From: an uncultured Prevotellaceae bacterium | Lineage (GTDB): Bacteria; Bacteroidota; Bacteroidia; Bacteroidales; Bacteroidaceae | Length of the DNA: 32,308 bases | Assembly: GCA_947167455.1 (NCBI GenBank) | Contig: CAMVIB010000028.1 | Span: 1 to 32,308, forward strand | Direction of reading: 5' to 3' | Shown here: one piece after another, positions 23,250 to 32,274 of the stretch | Layout: every line of letters starts with the position of its first letter | Numbering within the stretch: position 1 is the stretch's first letter | Position numbers and translations under genes: made by a program | Notes under the pieces: model-generated | Database searches by the model: none | Seen by the model: only the letters and a program-made list of their open reading frames with translations | What the model was told of the DNA's origin: nothing

Positions 23250-24346
23250 AGACTCACCTCCCCCCCATTGACGTGAAACAGACGGTAGTCGCTTTGCGAG
23301 GCAGCCAGGATGCTGTCGAGGTGGTCGCGATTGGTATCTGTGATGAAAATCTGGCCGAAGCGCTCGCTGGCCACAAGCCGCACTATCTGCTCCACACGGC
23401 TGGCATCGAGCTTGTCGAAGATGTCGTCGAGGAGCAGGAGAGGCGTCGTCTGAGAGCCTGTGCGGCGCAGGAAGTCGAACTGTGCCAGCTTCAAGGCGAT
23501 AAGGTATGTCTTGTTCTGCCCCTGCGAGCCCTCGCGACGTATTGGGTAGTCGCCGAGAGTCATCACGAGGTCATCCTTGTGGATGCCATGCAACGAATAA
23601 CCCATTATGATGTCGCGGCTACGGCCCTGACGTATGACATCGAGTAAGGGACCGCGCTGACAGTGGGAAACATACGCCAGCCCCACATGTTCGCGTGAGC
23701 TGCTCACCTTTGAATAGAACTGCTCGAACAGCGGAGTGAACTCATTAATATAAGTATCGCGCGCGCGAAAAACGACCTCGCCATGACGGGCCATCTCCTC
23801 TTCCCAAAGCCCAAGCATCACCTCGTCGGGAGAGGCGTCCTCCTGCTTCAGAAGGGCATTGCGCTGCTGCAAGGCGCGGTTGTAGGCCATCAGTGCATCG
23901 AGATAGCGATGGTCGAACTGTGATATCACCACATCCATAAAGCGGCGGCGCTCCTCGCTGCCGCCCCCTATGAGCTGGCCATCTTCGGGCGACACCATCA
24001 CTACGGGAATGAGTCCTATGTGGTCGGCAAGGCGTGGATAGGACTTCTTGTTACGCTTGAGCTGCTTCTTATGCCCGCGACGCAAGCCCAGGGAAATCTC
24101 CTCGTCGGTAGAGTCCTCATGGACATAACGACCTTGCAGGAAAGCCATCTCCTCGTCATGGCGTATGCACGCCGAATCCACACTCGTCAGCGAGCTGCGA
24201 CACAGCGACAGGAAGTAAATGGCATCGAGAAGATTGGTCTTGCCCTCACCATTGTCGCCTATGAAGCAGTTGATCTTTGGCGAGAAGTCGAGCTCGGCGC
24301 TTGCGATGTTCTTGTAGTTCAAGATGGTCAGTTGTTGCAGTATCAT
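23246..24346 (-). CDS. recF: DNA replication and repair protein RecF
   Basis: A 366-residue SMC-like ATPase that binds gapped DNA and helps load RecA through RecOR. Walker A is at 30-37 (GDNGEGKT), after the typical N-terminus LTILNYKNIASAELDF. A signature-like segment and Walker B (LLLLDDIFDKLDASR) lie near the C-terminus, followed by QIFITDTN. The start ATG (24344-24346) gives MILQQLTILNYKN; a 10-codon upstream extension is not family-like. Its promoter box lies at 24374-24381, and it leads a two-gene unit with the DUF721 gene. Confidence 0.95.
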   Translation of the reverse strand: MILQQLTILNYKNIASAELDFSPKINCFIGDNGEGKTNLLDAIYFLSLCRSSLTSVDSACIRHDEEMAFLQGRYVHEDSTDEEISLGLRRGHKKQLKRNKKSYPRLADHIGLIPVVMVSPEDGQLIGGGSEERRRFMDVVISQFDHRYLDALMAYNRALQQRNALLKQEDASPDEVMLGLWEEEMARHGEVVFRARDTYINEFTPLFEQFYSKVSSSREHVGLAYVSHCQRGPLLDVIRQGRSRDIIMGYSLHGIHKDDLVMTLGDYPIRREGSQGQNKTYLIALKLAQFDFLRRTGSQTTPLLLLDDIFDKLDASRVEQIVRLVASERFGQIFITDTNRDHLDSILAASQSDYRLFHVNGGEVSL

Positions 24347-24373
24347 GTCGGTGAATGAAGCATAAAAGCGCCG

Positions 24374-24381
24374 CAAAGGTA
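24374..24381 (-). promoter_or_regulatory. -7 box of the recF promoter
   Basis: The minus strand reads TACCTTTG, 27 bases before the recF ATG. A TTG is present but 23 bp away rather than 20, so the -33 match is poor. Confidence 0.5.
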
Positions 24382-24454
24382 ATAAAAATCCAGCTTTTAC
24401 AGCCCAAAATATGAAATAATGACGAAAAAACTTTACCGTTACATGAAAAATGAC

Positions 24455-24462
24455 TACTTTTG
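24455..24462 (+). promoter_or_regulatory. -7 box of the TPR protein promoter
   Basis: TACTTTTG lies 46 bases before the ATG at 24509; TTTA rather than TTG stands at the -33 position. It is divergent from the recF promoter, 73 bp apart. Confidence 0.55.
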
Positions 24463-24508
24463 CGCCGCTTTAGTGCGCATGTAACAATAAAATACATCAT
24501 AAAACATC

Positions 24509-25186
24509 ATGGCAAATCAAAAACAAACCGCAGCACCTGAGAACATTGAGGTGGTCAACGCCACAGAGGCCTTTGTGGACAAGTACAAGAAGCTTATCAT
24601 CACCGGAGTCGTAGCAGTATTTGCCTGCGCAGCTCTCATCATCGGCTGGAATGCTTACTCCAGCAGCAACAACCAAAAGGCCAGCGAGGCTCTCTTCCCG
24701 TGCGAGAACTACTTCACCGAAGGCAACTTCGAGAAAGCCCTCAACGGCGACGGTGCCCAGTGCGTGGGATTCCTAAAGGTGGCCGAAGACTACGGTTCCA
24801 CCAAGGCCGGCAACCTCGCTCACCTCTATGCCGGCATCTGTCTGGCACAGACCGACAAGTTCGACGATGCTGCCAAGCAACTTGAGAAGTTCGACACGCA
24901 GGACGACGACCTCATCTCGCCGGCTGCCATCGGATTGCTGGGCAATGTCTATGTGAGCCTCGGACAGAAGGACAAGGCCATTGAGACTCTCAAGAAGGCT
25001 GCAAAGCGTGCTGACAACCCCAGCCTCTCACCGACATTCCTCGTACAGGCCGGACAGCTGCTCGAAGCCGACGGACAGAAGGAACAGGCTCTGAAGCTCT
25101 ATCAGGAGGTGAAGAACAAGTATCCCACATCAATGGCTGTGCAGACACGGGAGATAGAAGCTTACATCGAGCGCGCAAGCAATTAG
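24509..25186 (+). CDS. membrane-anchored tetratricopeptide-repeat protein (YfgM-like)
   Basis: A 225-residue protein with one transmembrane helix (about 31-50, LIITGVVAVFACAALIIGW) after a charged cytosolic N-terminus, then a periplasmic helical domain with TPR-type motifs (AHLYAGICLAQTDKFDDAAKQLEKF, GNVYVSLGQKDKAIETLKKA and QAGQLLEADGQKEQALKLYQEV). The layout matches YfgM/TPR_21-type proteins that associate with the Sec translocon or periplasmic chaperones. The partner here is unknown. It has its own promoter and lies between recF and ribH. Confidence 0.85.
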   Translation: MANQKQTAAPENIEVVNATEAFVDKYKKLIITGVVAVFACAALIIGWNAYSSSNNQKASEALFPCENYFTEGNFEKALNGDGAQCVGFLKVAEDYGSTKAGNLAHLYAGICLAQTDKFDDAAKQLEKFDTQDDDLISPAAIGLLGNVYVSLGQKDKAIETLKKAAKRADNPSLSPTFLVQAGQLLEADGQKEQALKLYQEVKNKYPTSMAVQTREIEAYIERASN

Positions 25187-25222
25187 TTTGGCCATACCTG
25201 CCACGGCAGAGCAGCACCAAAC
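25186..25222. other. hairpin at the 3' end of the TPR gene
   Basis: GTTTGG (25186-25191) pairs with CCAAAC (25217-25222), with an inner CTGCC/GGCAG stem (25198-25209). It begins at the last base of the TPR stop codon. No T-tract follows, so if it terminates transcription it does so by another route. Confidence 0.4.
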
Positions 25223-25286
25223 GCCAGATGTGCTCAGCATGGACTATTGAACATCATTACTGCCGGCGCAAGGCAAGACACAAGCA

Positions 25287-25345
25287 GGGATTAAAGATTA
25301 GAGAGCAGGACAGGACATCCACACTCAACGCTAATCTTTAATCCC
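25287..25345. repeat. 15-bp perfect inverted repeat upstream of ribH
   Basis: GGGATTAAAGATTAG (25287-25301) and CTAATCTTTAATCCC (25331-25345) are exact complements with a 29-nt loop, ending 56 bases before the ribH ATG. There is no T-tract and no FMN riboswitch sequence is recognisable around it. Confidence 0.8.
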
Positions 25346-25401
25346 TTAGCATTGGTAAACGACAGAGTCCAATTCTTCAGGACACGAAGACACACAACAA
25401 T

Positions 25402-25884
25402 ATGGCAACAGCACTCCACAACCTTTCACAATACAACCCTGCCGACATCCCCAGCGGCAAGGGTCGCACGATCGGCATCGTCGTGGCCGACTGGAACGAC
25501 CGCTACACCTACGCCATGCGCGACGGTGCCATACGTACACTCTTGGACAACGGCGTCAGTGCCGACGACATCATCGTGCGACATGTGCCGGGAAGCTTCG
25601 AACTCGTCTATGCTACAGCATGGATGATAGAGAACGACGAGGTAGATGCCGTCATCAGCATCGGATGTGTCATCAGAGGCGACACGCCGCATTTCGACTA
25701 TATCTGCCAAGGCACGACACAAGGTCTGGCAGAACTCAATACGAAAGCCCGAGTGCCGGTCATCTACGGACTTCTGACATGCAACACCGAGCAACAGGCA
25801 GCCGACCGCACGGGAGGCAAACTCGGCAACAAAGGCGACGAGTGTGCAGTGGCAGCACTGCGCATGGCCGCCATCGCAGACTGA
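25402..25884 (+). CDS. ribH: 6,7-dimethyl-8-ribityllumazine synthase
   Basis: The penultimate enzyme of riboflavin synthesis, joining the pyrimidinedione and dihydroxybutanone phosphate; usually a cytosolic icosahedral or pentameric assembly. The 160 residues show [35 protein letters not shown] with the catalytic His, and [17 protein letters not shown], then the C-terminal helix [14 protein letters not shown]. Length and motifs are complete. smpB follows after 7 bases. Riboflavin genes are otherwise absent from the window. Confidence 0.96.
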   Translation: MATALHNLSQYNPADIPSGKGRTIGIVVADWNDRYTYAMRDGAIRTLLDNGVSADDIIVRHVPGSFELVYATAWMIENDEVDAVISIGCVIRGDTPHFDYICQGTTQGLAELNTKARVPVIYGLLTCNTEQQAADRTGGKLGNKGDECAVAALRMAAIAD

Positions 25885-25891
25885 CAGCCCT

Positions 25892-26359
25892 ATGGCAAAA
25901 GAGAAACAACGTACAGTAAACATCAAGAACCGCAAGGCATCGTTCGATTATGTCCTAATGGACAAATACACGGCCGGACTGGTGCTCACAGGGACGGAGA
26001 TTAAAAGCATACGACTGGGCAAGGCAAGTCTCGTCGATGCCTATTGTGTGATTATTGCCGGCGAGGTGTGGGTGAAAGGCATGAACATCTCTCAATACTT
26101 CTACGGCACCTACAACAACCATGCCGCACGACGCGACCGTAAGCTGCTGCTTAACCGCCGTGAGATTCACAAGTTGCAGAACGCCATCAAGAGTCCGGGC
26201 TTCACCATCGTGCCCACGTTGCTCTTCATCGACGAGAACGGAAGGGCGAAGCTCGACATTCACCTCGCACGAGGCAAGAAGAGCTTCGACAAACGCGAGA
26301 CACTCAAGGAGAAAGAAGACCGACGAGACATCGACCGGCAGTTCAAGCACAACTTTTAG
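25892..26359 (+). CDS. smpB: SsrA-binding protein SmpB
   Basis: A 155-residue partner of tmRNA in rescue of stalled ribosomes. The OB-fold core ([29 protein letters not shown], split by convention into short motifs such as GTEIKSIR) and the basic C-terminal tail [19 protein letters not shown] are diagnostic. The frame opens at 25844, but the ATG at 25892 ([15 protein letters not shown]) is the family start and lies 7 bases after ribH. No tmRNA gene was seen in the window. Confidence 0.95.
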   Translation: MAKEKQRTVNIKNRKASFDYVLMDKYTAGLVLTGTEIKSIRLGKASLVDAYCVIIAGEVWVKGMNISQYFYGTYNNHAARRDRKLLLNRREIHKLQNAIKSPGFTIVPTLLFIDENGRAKLDIHLARGKKSFDKRETLKEKEDRRDIDRQFKHNF

Positions 26360-26377
26360 GACACATTACGACAGCTC

Positions 26378-29107
26378 ATGTCCGACATCAAAGACTCTCT
26401 ACGACACCGAATCCTCGTGCTCGACGGGGCAATGGGCACAATGCTTATTGCCAAGGGATTCACACGCGGTTGCAACGACATTCTCTCGCTGACCGAGCCA
26501 GATGTCATAGCAGACATCCACAGACGTTACCTTCAGGCGGGGGCAGACATCATAGAGACCAATACCTTCAACGCACAGCGGGTCTCGCTGGCCGACTACG
26601 ATTGTGCCGACCGTGTCGTCGAGATAAACTTTGCCGCAGCACGTATTGCGCGACAGTTGGCCGATGAGCAGACAACATTGACACCGGAGAAGCCACGCTT
26701 CGTGGCAGGCTCTGTAGGACCCACCAACAAAACTCTCTCCATGAGTCCAGATGTCGAAGACCCGGCATTCCGCGCCATCAGCTTCGACGAGTTATGCGAG
26801 GCATACACAGAGCAGATGACGGCACTCATCAACGGCGGTGTGGATACTTTGCTCATCGAGACAATCTTCGACACACTGAACGCCAAGGCTGCTATCTGCG
26901 CAGCACAACAGGCCATGCAGGAAGCTCGGCGAGAGGTGCCGCTGATGCTCTCCCTGACGGTGACCGACAAAGCCGGGCGCACCCTCTCCGGGCAGACCAT
27001 CGAGGCTTTCGTGACATCCGTCTCACATGCTGACATTCTGTCAATCGGCCTCAACTGCTCGTTCGGAGCTGCCGACATGATAGCGCCGCTCAGACATCTG
27101 GCAAGCGTCGCACCTTATTATATAAGCGCCTACCCGAATGCCGGCCTGCCCAACCAGATGGGGCAATACGACGAGACGCCGCAGGACATGATGCAACACA
27201 TGCTCCCTTTCGTCAAGGAGAGACTCGTGAATATAATCGGCGGATGTTGCGGCACTACCGACGAACACATACGCCTGCTCACCACACTGGCCAGAGAGGC
27301 CGAGCCACACCTCCCGACACACAGATGGCACACACTGAACATCGCAGGCCTGGAACGTCTGGAGCTGACACCCGAGCTGGCATTCATCAACGTGGGCGAG
27401 CGATGCAATGTCGCCGGCTCGCGCAAGTTCCTGCGACTCATCAGCGAGAAAGCCTACGACCAAGCCATTGCCATAGCACGACAGCAGGTGGGGGACGGAG
27501 CTCTCGTCATAGACATCAATATGGATGACGGGCTGCTCGACACCGAGGCCGAAATGACACACTTCCTCGACCTCATCGCCGCAGAGCCAGAGATAGCCCG
27601 CGTACCCTTCATGATTGACTCATCATCATGGAACGTCATTAGCAAGGCACTGAGGCACGTGCAGGGCAAGGCTATCGTCAACAGCATCTCGCTCAAGGAG
27701 GGCGAAGCGACATTCCTGAGCCACGCACGCGAGGTGCGACGCATGGGGGCCGCTGTGGTGGTCATGGCTTTCGATGAACAAGGTCAGGCTACGACCTACC
27801 AGCGCCGCATCGATGTCTGTCAGCGCGCCTACCGTCTCCTCACAGAGCAGGCGGGATTCCAGCCTGCCGACATCATCTTCGACCCCAACGTGCTCACCGT
27901 GGCAACGGGAATGCCGGAGCACGACACCTATGCCATTGACTTCATACGTGCCACAGCATGGATCCGGCAGAACCTGCCCGGCGCACACGTCAGCGGCGGC
28001 ATTTCCAACCTCAGTTTCGCCTTTCGTGGCAACAACACCCTGCGCGAGGCCATGCACGCCGTTTTCCTCTATCACGCACGTCGAGCTGGGCTCGACATGG
28101 CGATACTGAACCCCGCCACACGCACCACTTACGATGACATTCCGCCAGCTCTCCTCGAAGCCATAGAGGATGTCATACTCTTCCGCAGACAGGATGCCAC
28201 AGAGAGGCTCATCGAGGCGGCACATAGGCTCGCTGAAGCCAACAATGTATCACCATCGCCCACCATCCACGACGCAGAGTCACCGCTGATGCCGACGGCA
28301 CTCACCGACGATGAGCGACGAGACGCGCTTGCAGCACGGCTCGTCAATGCCATCCGACGCGGCATCACCGACACCCTCGAGAACGACCTCGACGAGGCCC
28401 TTGACCTCTATCCGAGACCCGTGGATATCATCGAGGGGCCGCTGATGGAAGGCATGAACATCGTGGGCCGTCTCTTCGGAGAAGGTAAGATGTTCCTGCC
28501 ACAGGTCGTCAAGACGGCACGCACCATGAAGCAGGCCGTAGAGATCTTGAAGCCGGCACTCAGTAGGCAGCAGATATCAATGGCCGATGGCACACGCCAT
28601 CCACGCATCCTGCTTGCAACGGTTAAAGGCGACGTTCACGACATCGGAAAGAACATCGTAGGTGTCGTCATGGCTTGCAACGGATATGAGGTAATTGACC
28701 TCGGAGTGATGGTGCCGGCAGAGACGATTCTCGACAAAGCCTTAGAGCTGAAGCCCGACCTGATAGGTCTCTCGGGACTCATAACGCCGTCACTCGGTGA
28801 GATGGCGAACACCGTACACATGCTCGCCGAGGCAGGCATCACCACGCCGATACTCATAGGCGGGGCCACCACAAGCCCGCTGCACACAGCACTGAAGATT
28901 GCGCCTTACTACAGAGGCCCTGTTCTGCATGTGCGCGATGCCAGCCAAAATGTGCCACTCGCAGCACCATTCCTGAACAGCAGCACTGCCGCGAAGGCTG
29001 CATCACAACTTGCAGAACAGCAAGAGCTGCTACGGCGCCAAGCCGCAGAGAAAGACGAGTTGCTCTCACTCGAAGAGGCACGTAGCCGCAAGCTCAATCT
29101 CTTCTGA
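26378..29107 (+). CDS. metH: cobalamin-dependent methionine synthase, short form
   Basis: Transfers a methyl group from 5-methyl-THF to homocysteine via cobalamin. The 909 residues carry the homocysteine domain (about 1-320, zinc ligands C227, C290 and C291 in GLNCS and GGCCGTT), the pterin domain (about 335-620, [19 protein letters not shown]), the four-helix cap (about 650-740) and the B12 domain (about 745-880, DVHDIG with axial His754, then GLSGLITPS and GGATTS). The C-terminal AdoMet-reactivation domain of the roughly 1230-residue enzyme is absent. The end ([11 protein letters not shown]) looks natural, not truncated, so a separate activation protein encoded elsewhere is inferred. It follows smpB by 18 bases. 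Confidence 0.95.
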   Translation: MSDIKDSLRHRILVLDGAMGTMLIAKGFTRGCNDILSLTEPDVIADIHRRYLQAGADIIETNTFNAQRVSLADYDCADRVVEINFAAARIARQLADEQTTLTPEKPRFVAGSVGPTNKTLSMSPDVEDPAFRAISFDELCEAYTEQMTALINGGVDTLLIETIFDTLNAKAAICAAQQAMQEARREVPLMLSLTVTDKAGRTLSGQTIEAFVTSVSHADILSIGLNCSFGAADMIAPLRHLASVAPYYISAYPNAGLPNQMGQYDETPQDMMQHMLPFVKERLVNIIGGCCGTTDEHIRLLTTLAREAEPHLPTHRWHTLNIAGLERLELTPELAFINVGERCNVAGSRKFLRLISEKAYDQAIAIARQQVGDGALVIDINMDDGLLDTEAEMTHFLDLIAAEPEIARVPFMIDSSSWNVISKALRHVQGKAIVNSISLKEGEATFLSHAREVRRMGAAVVVMAFDEQGQATTYQRRIDVCQRAYRLLTEQAGFQPADIIFDPNVLTVATGMPEHDTYAIDFIRATAWIRQNLPGAHVSGGISNLSFAFRGNNTLREAMHAVFLYHARRAGLDMAILNPATRTTYDDIPPALLEAIEDVILFRRQDATERLIEAAHRLAEANNVSPSPTIHDAESPLMPTALTDDERRDALAARLVNAIRRGITDTLENDLDEALDLYPRPVDIIEGPLMEGMNIVGRLFGEGKMFLPQVVKTARTMKQAVEILKPALSRQQISMADGTRHPRILLATVKGDVHDIGKNIVGVVMACNGYEVIDLGVMVPAETILDKALELKPDLIGLSGLITPSLGEMANTVHMLAEAGITTPILIGGATTSPLHTALKIAPYYRGPVLHVRDASQNVPLAAPFLNSSTAAKAASQLAEQQELLRRQAAEKDELLSLEEARSRKLNLF

Positions 29108-29156
29108 GCCATTGATACACGCCACCATTGCCCACCACCGACAACCCACCACCGAC

Positions 29157-29771
29157 ATGCTACCGACACTGTCACGCCACGCTATAGAAACAGCAGCCAG
29201 TAAAGGCTCAGAGGCATTGCTCACACTCATCGTCAAGGCCACACTCGATGCCAACGGCGGCAAGCTCGATGCAGACACAATGACATCGTACTCTGCCGAC
29301 CAGATCACGCTATTGGCTTACGACATTCTCCGCAGCGAGATGCTCGAAGGAGGATTCATACAGCTCATACACAATGGTTATGGGCCTTTCATCTTCCTTA
29401 ATCCTTTTGCCAAGGCCATCCGACTGTGGGGCGGCGCCATTAGAGAGGTAGCGAAAGGCCTTTCGCCAGATAAGGCCGGCACCTTGCTGCAAGCTGCCAC
29501 AACCTTACACGACTTCTCAAAGTTCATCTACGACGGGCGGCACCTGTTCGAGAAGTATGGTGAGGCTCTGACAGCAGATATGGACGACGAAGCCTTCATG
29601 GCTCTCTACGAGCAATATCCCGACTTCGACGAACCAGACGACCTCTTTATCGACTGCGAGGAGAGTGTCACAAAGGCCATCAACACCTACATCGACTGCA
29701 ACAAGTCAACATTCTACGTCCTAAATGACTGCCCACACCGTAGCGGTGACTCATCACAGTCATGGGCATGA
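29157..29771 (+). CDS. DUF4375 (DMP19-like) protein
   Basis: A 204-residue protein with a DUF4375/DMP19-type core: SADQITLLAYDILRSEMLEGGFIQLI and NGYGPFIFLNPFAKAIRLWG (about 45-100) are typical. The family is named after a DNA-mimic protein from Neisseria, but most members have no known role. The protein is acidic in its second half (DMDDEAFMALYEQYPDFDEPDDLF), which would agree with DNA mimicry without proving it. The start at 29157 is preferred over the open frame from 29010, which lies inside metH. It is 49 bases after metH. The last dozen residues (CPHRSGDSSQSWA) look unlike the rest and may be run-on past the family end. Confidence 0.75.
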   Translation: MLPTLSRHAIETAASKGSEALLTLIVKATLDANGGKLDADTMTSYSADQITLLAYDILRSEMLEGGFIQLIHNGYGPFIFLNPFAKAIRLWGGAIREVAKGLSPDKAGTLLQAATTLHDFSKFIYDGRHLFEKYGEALTADMDDEAFMALYEQYPDFDEPDDLFIDCEESVTKAINTYIDCNKSTFYVLNDCPHRSGDSSQSWA

Positions 29772-30063
29772 ACCCCTACTGATAATGATGGGGTAGGGCA
29801 GAACCCCGCAGTACGCCCCGGAAGGGCAACTGGATGTTAGTCCAAGGTAGCGCTTTGGCTTATCTTCTGTCTTCTTCATCTGTTGGCCATACCCCGCATG
29901 GAGCTCTTTTTCTGCTGACGTTGAAACTTTTCGCCCATTTCGTATTGTCGTAACGGAAAAAACGCTAACTTTGCACCGCGAGAGCGGCACAACGCTGCCT
30001 TCCACGGCAGCATGTCGATTCTCAGCTAGCTTAACACATTACCATCTTTCCAGACCTTGCGAT
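29772..30063 (+). other. structured non-coding region before the first Rpn gene
   Basis: No gene is seen in these 292 bases. They contain small stems: ACCCC/GGGGT (29772-29794), TGGA-TGTTAG-TCCA near 29830, a CCAA...TTGG stem just after it, and GCTGCC-TTCCAC-GGCAGC (29994-30011) inside the expected leader of the Rpn gene. A promoter box is at 29966-29973. Nothing matches an RNA family I recognise. Confidence 0.45.
29945..29973 (+). promoter_or_regulatory. promoter of the first Rpn-like gene
   Basis: TAACTTTG (29966-29973) is a clear -7 box. A TTG at 29945-29947 is 18 bp away, slightly closer than the 20 bp seen elsewhere in the window. Transcription would begin near 29979, leaving a leader of about 85 nt with a 6-bp hairpin. 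Confidence 0.6.
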
Positions 30064-30993
30064 ATGACAGAAAAGAGCAAATACGTCCGTTTCGACTGGG
30101 CCATCAAGCGCATACTTCGCGACAAGGCTAACAAGGAGGTGCTTGAAGGTCTGATAACGGTGCTTCTTGGCGACCCCATTAAGATTACTGAAATCCTGGA
30201 GAGCGAGGGCAACCAGGATGCCCGCGAGGACAAGACCAACCGTGTCGATGTCAAGGCAAAGACCTCAGCCGGCGAGCTCATTATCGTTGAGGTTCAGCTC
30301 ACCAAGGAGCGCGACTTCTTCCAGCGCATACTCTTCGGGACGGCCAAGAACATCACCGACCAGATAGGCATCGGCATGGACTATGCCGTCATCAAGAAGA
30401 TCTATTCCATCAATATCCTGTACTTCGACTTCGGTCGTGGCGACGATTATGCCTACCACGGCATGACGACCTTCACTGGCATGACGAAGAAGGATTCCGT
30501 TCTCAGCTACAAGTCGGCCAACGAGGAGTGCTACATCGCCAAGAGCACCCGCCGTGTGACCTTCCCCGACGAGGTCTTTCCCGAATACTTCCTGCTGATA
30601 GTGGATAAGTTCAACGAGGTGGCGCGCACGCCCATCGAGGAGTGGATGCGCTACCTGAAGGATGCCGTCATCAGCGACGACACCACAGCTCCCGGCCTTC
30701 AGGCCGCTCGCGAGAAGCTGGCATACATGAGCATGACGGAAAAGGAGCGCCGCGCTTACACCGACTACATGGTCAGCGTGCATGCTGCCCGCGATGCCTG
30801 GGAGACGAGCATCGATGAGGCCCAGGCAAAAGGTCACGCCGCTGGCCTCGAGGAGGGTCATGCCGCCGGCCTCGTTGAGGGTCATGCACAAGCCAACATC
30901 AACAATGCCCGCCGCATGAAGCAGAGAGGCTTCTCTGTGGAAGACATCTCCGACATCACAGGCCTCACACCCGAGGAGATAGGACAGCTGTAA
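30064..30993 (+). CDS. Rpn/PDDEXK_2 family nuclease-like protein
   Basis: A 309-residue protein of the Rpn (recombination-promoting nuclease, PDDEXK_2, 'putative transposase') family. The N-terminal PD-(D/E)xK-like core shows D62 in RVDVKA and E76-x-Q78 in IVEVQL, followed by the FFQRILFG and YSINILYFDF segments. The C-terminal part has a Gly/His/Ala duplication (GHAAGLEEGHAAGLVEGHAQ, about 257-276) and ends with an RGFSVEDISDITGLTPEEI helix-turn-helix-like motif. E. coli Rpn proteins are DNA endonucleases linked to recombination and phage defence, and their C-terminal part can be made separately as an inhibitor. The start at 30064 was chosen because upstream codons lie in the leader. Confidence 0.85.
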   Translation: MTEKSKYVRFDWAIKRILRDKANKEVLEGLITVLLGDPIKITEILESEGNQDAREDKTNRVDVKAKTSAGELIIVEVQLTKERDFFQRILFGTAKNITDQIGIGMDYAVIKKIYSINILYFDFGRGDDYAYHGMTTFTGMTKKDSVLSYKSANEECYIAKSTRRVTFPDEVFPEYFLLIVDKFNEVARTPIEEWMRYLKDAVISDDTTAPGLQAAREKLAYMSMTEKERRAYTDYMVSVHAARDAWETSIDEAQAKGHAAGLEEGHAAGLVEGHAQANINNARRMKQRGFSVEDISDITGLTPEEIGQL

Positions 30994-31248
30994 TATAGCG
31001 CACATACGGCAACAGTAGTATTCACCCCATAACCCCACCTGCCGCCTATGACATAGCAACGACACCATGGGTCGCTATGCGACTAGTCGCCGCGACGCCC
31101 ATCACTGAACAACCCGCACAATCATCCCAAATCAATAACAACGTATCGTGCGTGTTCCCGTTCATTGCTGTGCAAGGCGGCCTCAGTGCCGGGCACGTCT
31201 CTCGACGATAACATACTCGAGGCATAATTAACATATCATATATAATTC
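30994..31248. other. non-coding spacer between the two Rpn genes
   Basis: There is no open frame with coding character and no TAnnTTTG box. It holds one hairpin, ATGGGTCGC (31067-31075) with GCGACGCCCAT (31092-31102, one bulge), which could end the first gene or affect the second. The last 30 bases before the ATG at 31249 are AT-rich (ATAATTAACATATCATATAT), as expected for a Bacteroidetes translation start. Confidence 0.45.
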
Positions 31249-32274
31249 ATGATAACAGTAGCCAACCCCATCTACGACATCGTGTTTAAGTACATCATGG
31301 AGGACGAGCGCATAGCGCGCACCATCCTCTCTGCCCTGTTGAAGAAGGACATCGTCAGGGTGGAGGTTCGTCCGCATGAATACGCCAACGACAAGCGCGA
31401 CATGCTATCCGTGTTCCGCATCGACTTCGGAGCCACGGTGCGCGAGTCTGACGGCAGCGAGCAGCTCATCCTCATCGAGCTGCAGAAGACATGGTTGGAG
31501 ACGGAGACGCTGCGCTTCCGTCAGTACCTTGGCGTGCAGTACGAGAGCCCTCGCAATATAGTTAGTGACAGCGCCGACAAGCATGCCCTGCCCATGGTGG
31601 CCGTGTATCTGCTGGGTCACAAGGTGGGCGACATCGAGGAGCCGGTGCTCTACGTCCGCCACCGTTCGTTCGACTACAACGGCCATGTCGTCACCAAGGG
31701 CCTGCCCAACGCCTTTGTGGATAGCCTGACTCACGACAGCATCATCGTGCAAATACCGCGCCTTGACGGCAAGATCAACAACCGTCTGTACAAGGTTCTG
31801 AGCATCTTCGACCAGTCGCATGCCACGGCAGACAGCCCGCAGGTGCTAAGGCTAGATGACACCCTCTACGGCGAGGATGCCGACATGCAGCACATCCTCC
31901 ACCGTCTGCTCATGGCTGCCACCGATGCCGATATGCGCATGGAGATGAACGTCGAGGACGAGTATTTCTCCGTCATCGAGAAGCGCGACACCGAGCTGCT
32001 CCAGTCCAAAAAGGAGCTGGCCGCGAAGGATGTCCAGTTGGAAAAGCAGAGCGCCCAGTTGGAGCAGCAAAGCGCCCAGTTGGAGCAGCAAAGTGCGCAG
32101 TTGCAGCAGAAGGATGCGCAGCTGGAGCAGAAGGATGTGCAGTTGGAGCAGAAGGATGCGCAGTTGAAGTCGTCTGTGAAGATGCTGATGGCTGCCGGCC
32201 AATCGGCAGAATCCATAGCCTCGGCGCTCGGCTTGAGCGTTGACGACATAATAAATTTTATTACTGTCCGCTAA
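31249..32274 (+). CDS. second Rpn/PDDEXK_2 family protein with heptad-repeat tail
   Basis: A 341-residue protein of the same broad family but a different subgroup from its neighbour. The N-terminus NPIYDIVFKYIMEDERIARTI leads to a nuclease-like core with D59 (FRIDFG) and E77-x-Q79-K80 (IELQK). From about residue 256 to 304 there is a coiled coil made of nearly identical heptads (QLEQQSA, QLEQKDA), coded by a 21-bp tandem repeat. The end (AAGQSAESIASALGLSVDDIINFI) is a helix-turn-helix-like motif akin to that closing the first Rpn protein. The coiled coil suggests dimer or higher assembly. No consensus promoter is seen. Confidence 0.83.
   Translation: MITVANPIYDIVFKYIMEDERIARTILSALLKKDIVRVEVRPHEYANDKRDMLSVFRIDFGATVRESDGSEQLILIELQKTWLETETLRFRQYLGVQYESPRNIVSDSADKHALPMVAVYLLGHKVGDIEEPVLYVRHRSFDYNGHVVTKGLPNAFVDSLTHDSIIVQIPRLDGKINNRLYKVLSIFDQSHATADSPQVLRLDDTLYGEDADMQHILHRLLMAATDADMRMEMNVEDEYFSVIEKRDTELLQSKKELAAKDVQLEKQSAQLEQQSAQLEQQSAQLQQKDAQLEQKDVQLEQKDAQLKSSVKMLMAAGQSAESIASALGLSVDDIINFITVR
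32014..32160 (+). repeat. 21-bp in-frame tandem repeat (heptad array)
   Basis: Seven successive 21-bp units starting at 32014 encode one heptad each: ELAAKDV, QLEKQSA, QLEQQSA twice, QLQQKDA, QLEQKDV and QLEQKDA. The last six begin CAG-TTG or CAG-CTG. Units 32056-32076 and 32077-32097 are almost identical, which points to recent duplication. Confidence 0.9.

Noticed and set aside
25187..25401. FMN riboswitch upstream of ribH
   Set aside because: The conserved aptamer segments of the RFN element are missing; only a single inverted repeat is present.
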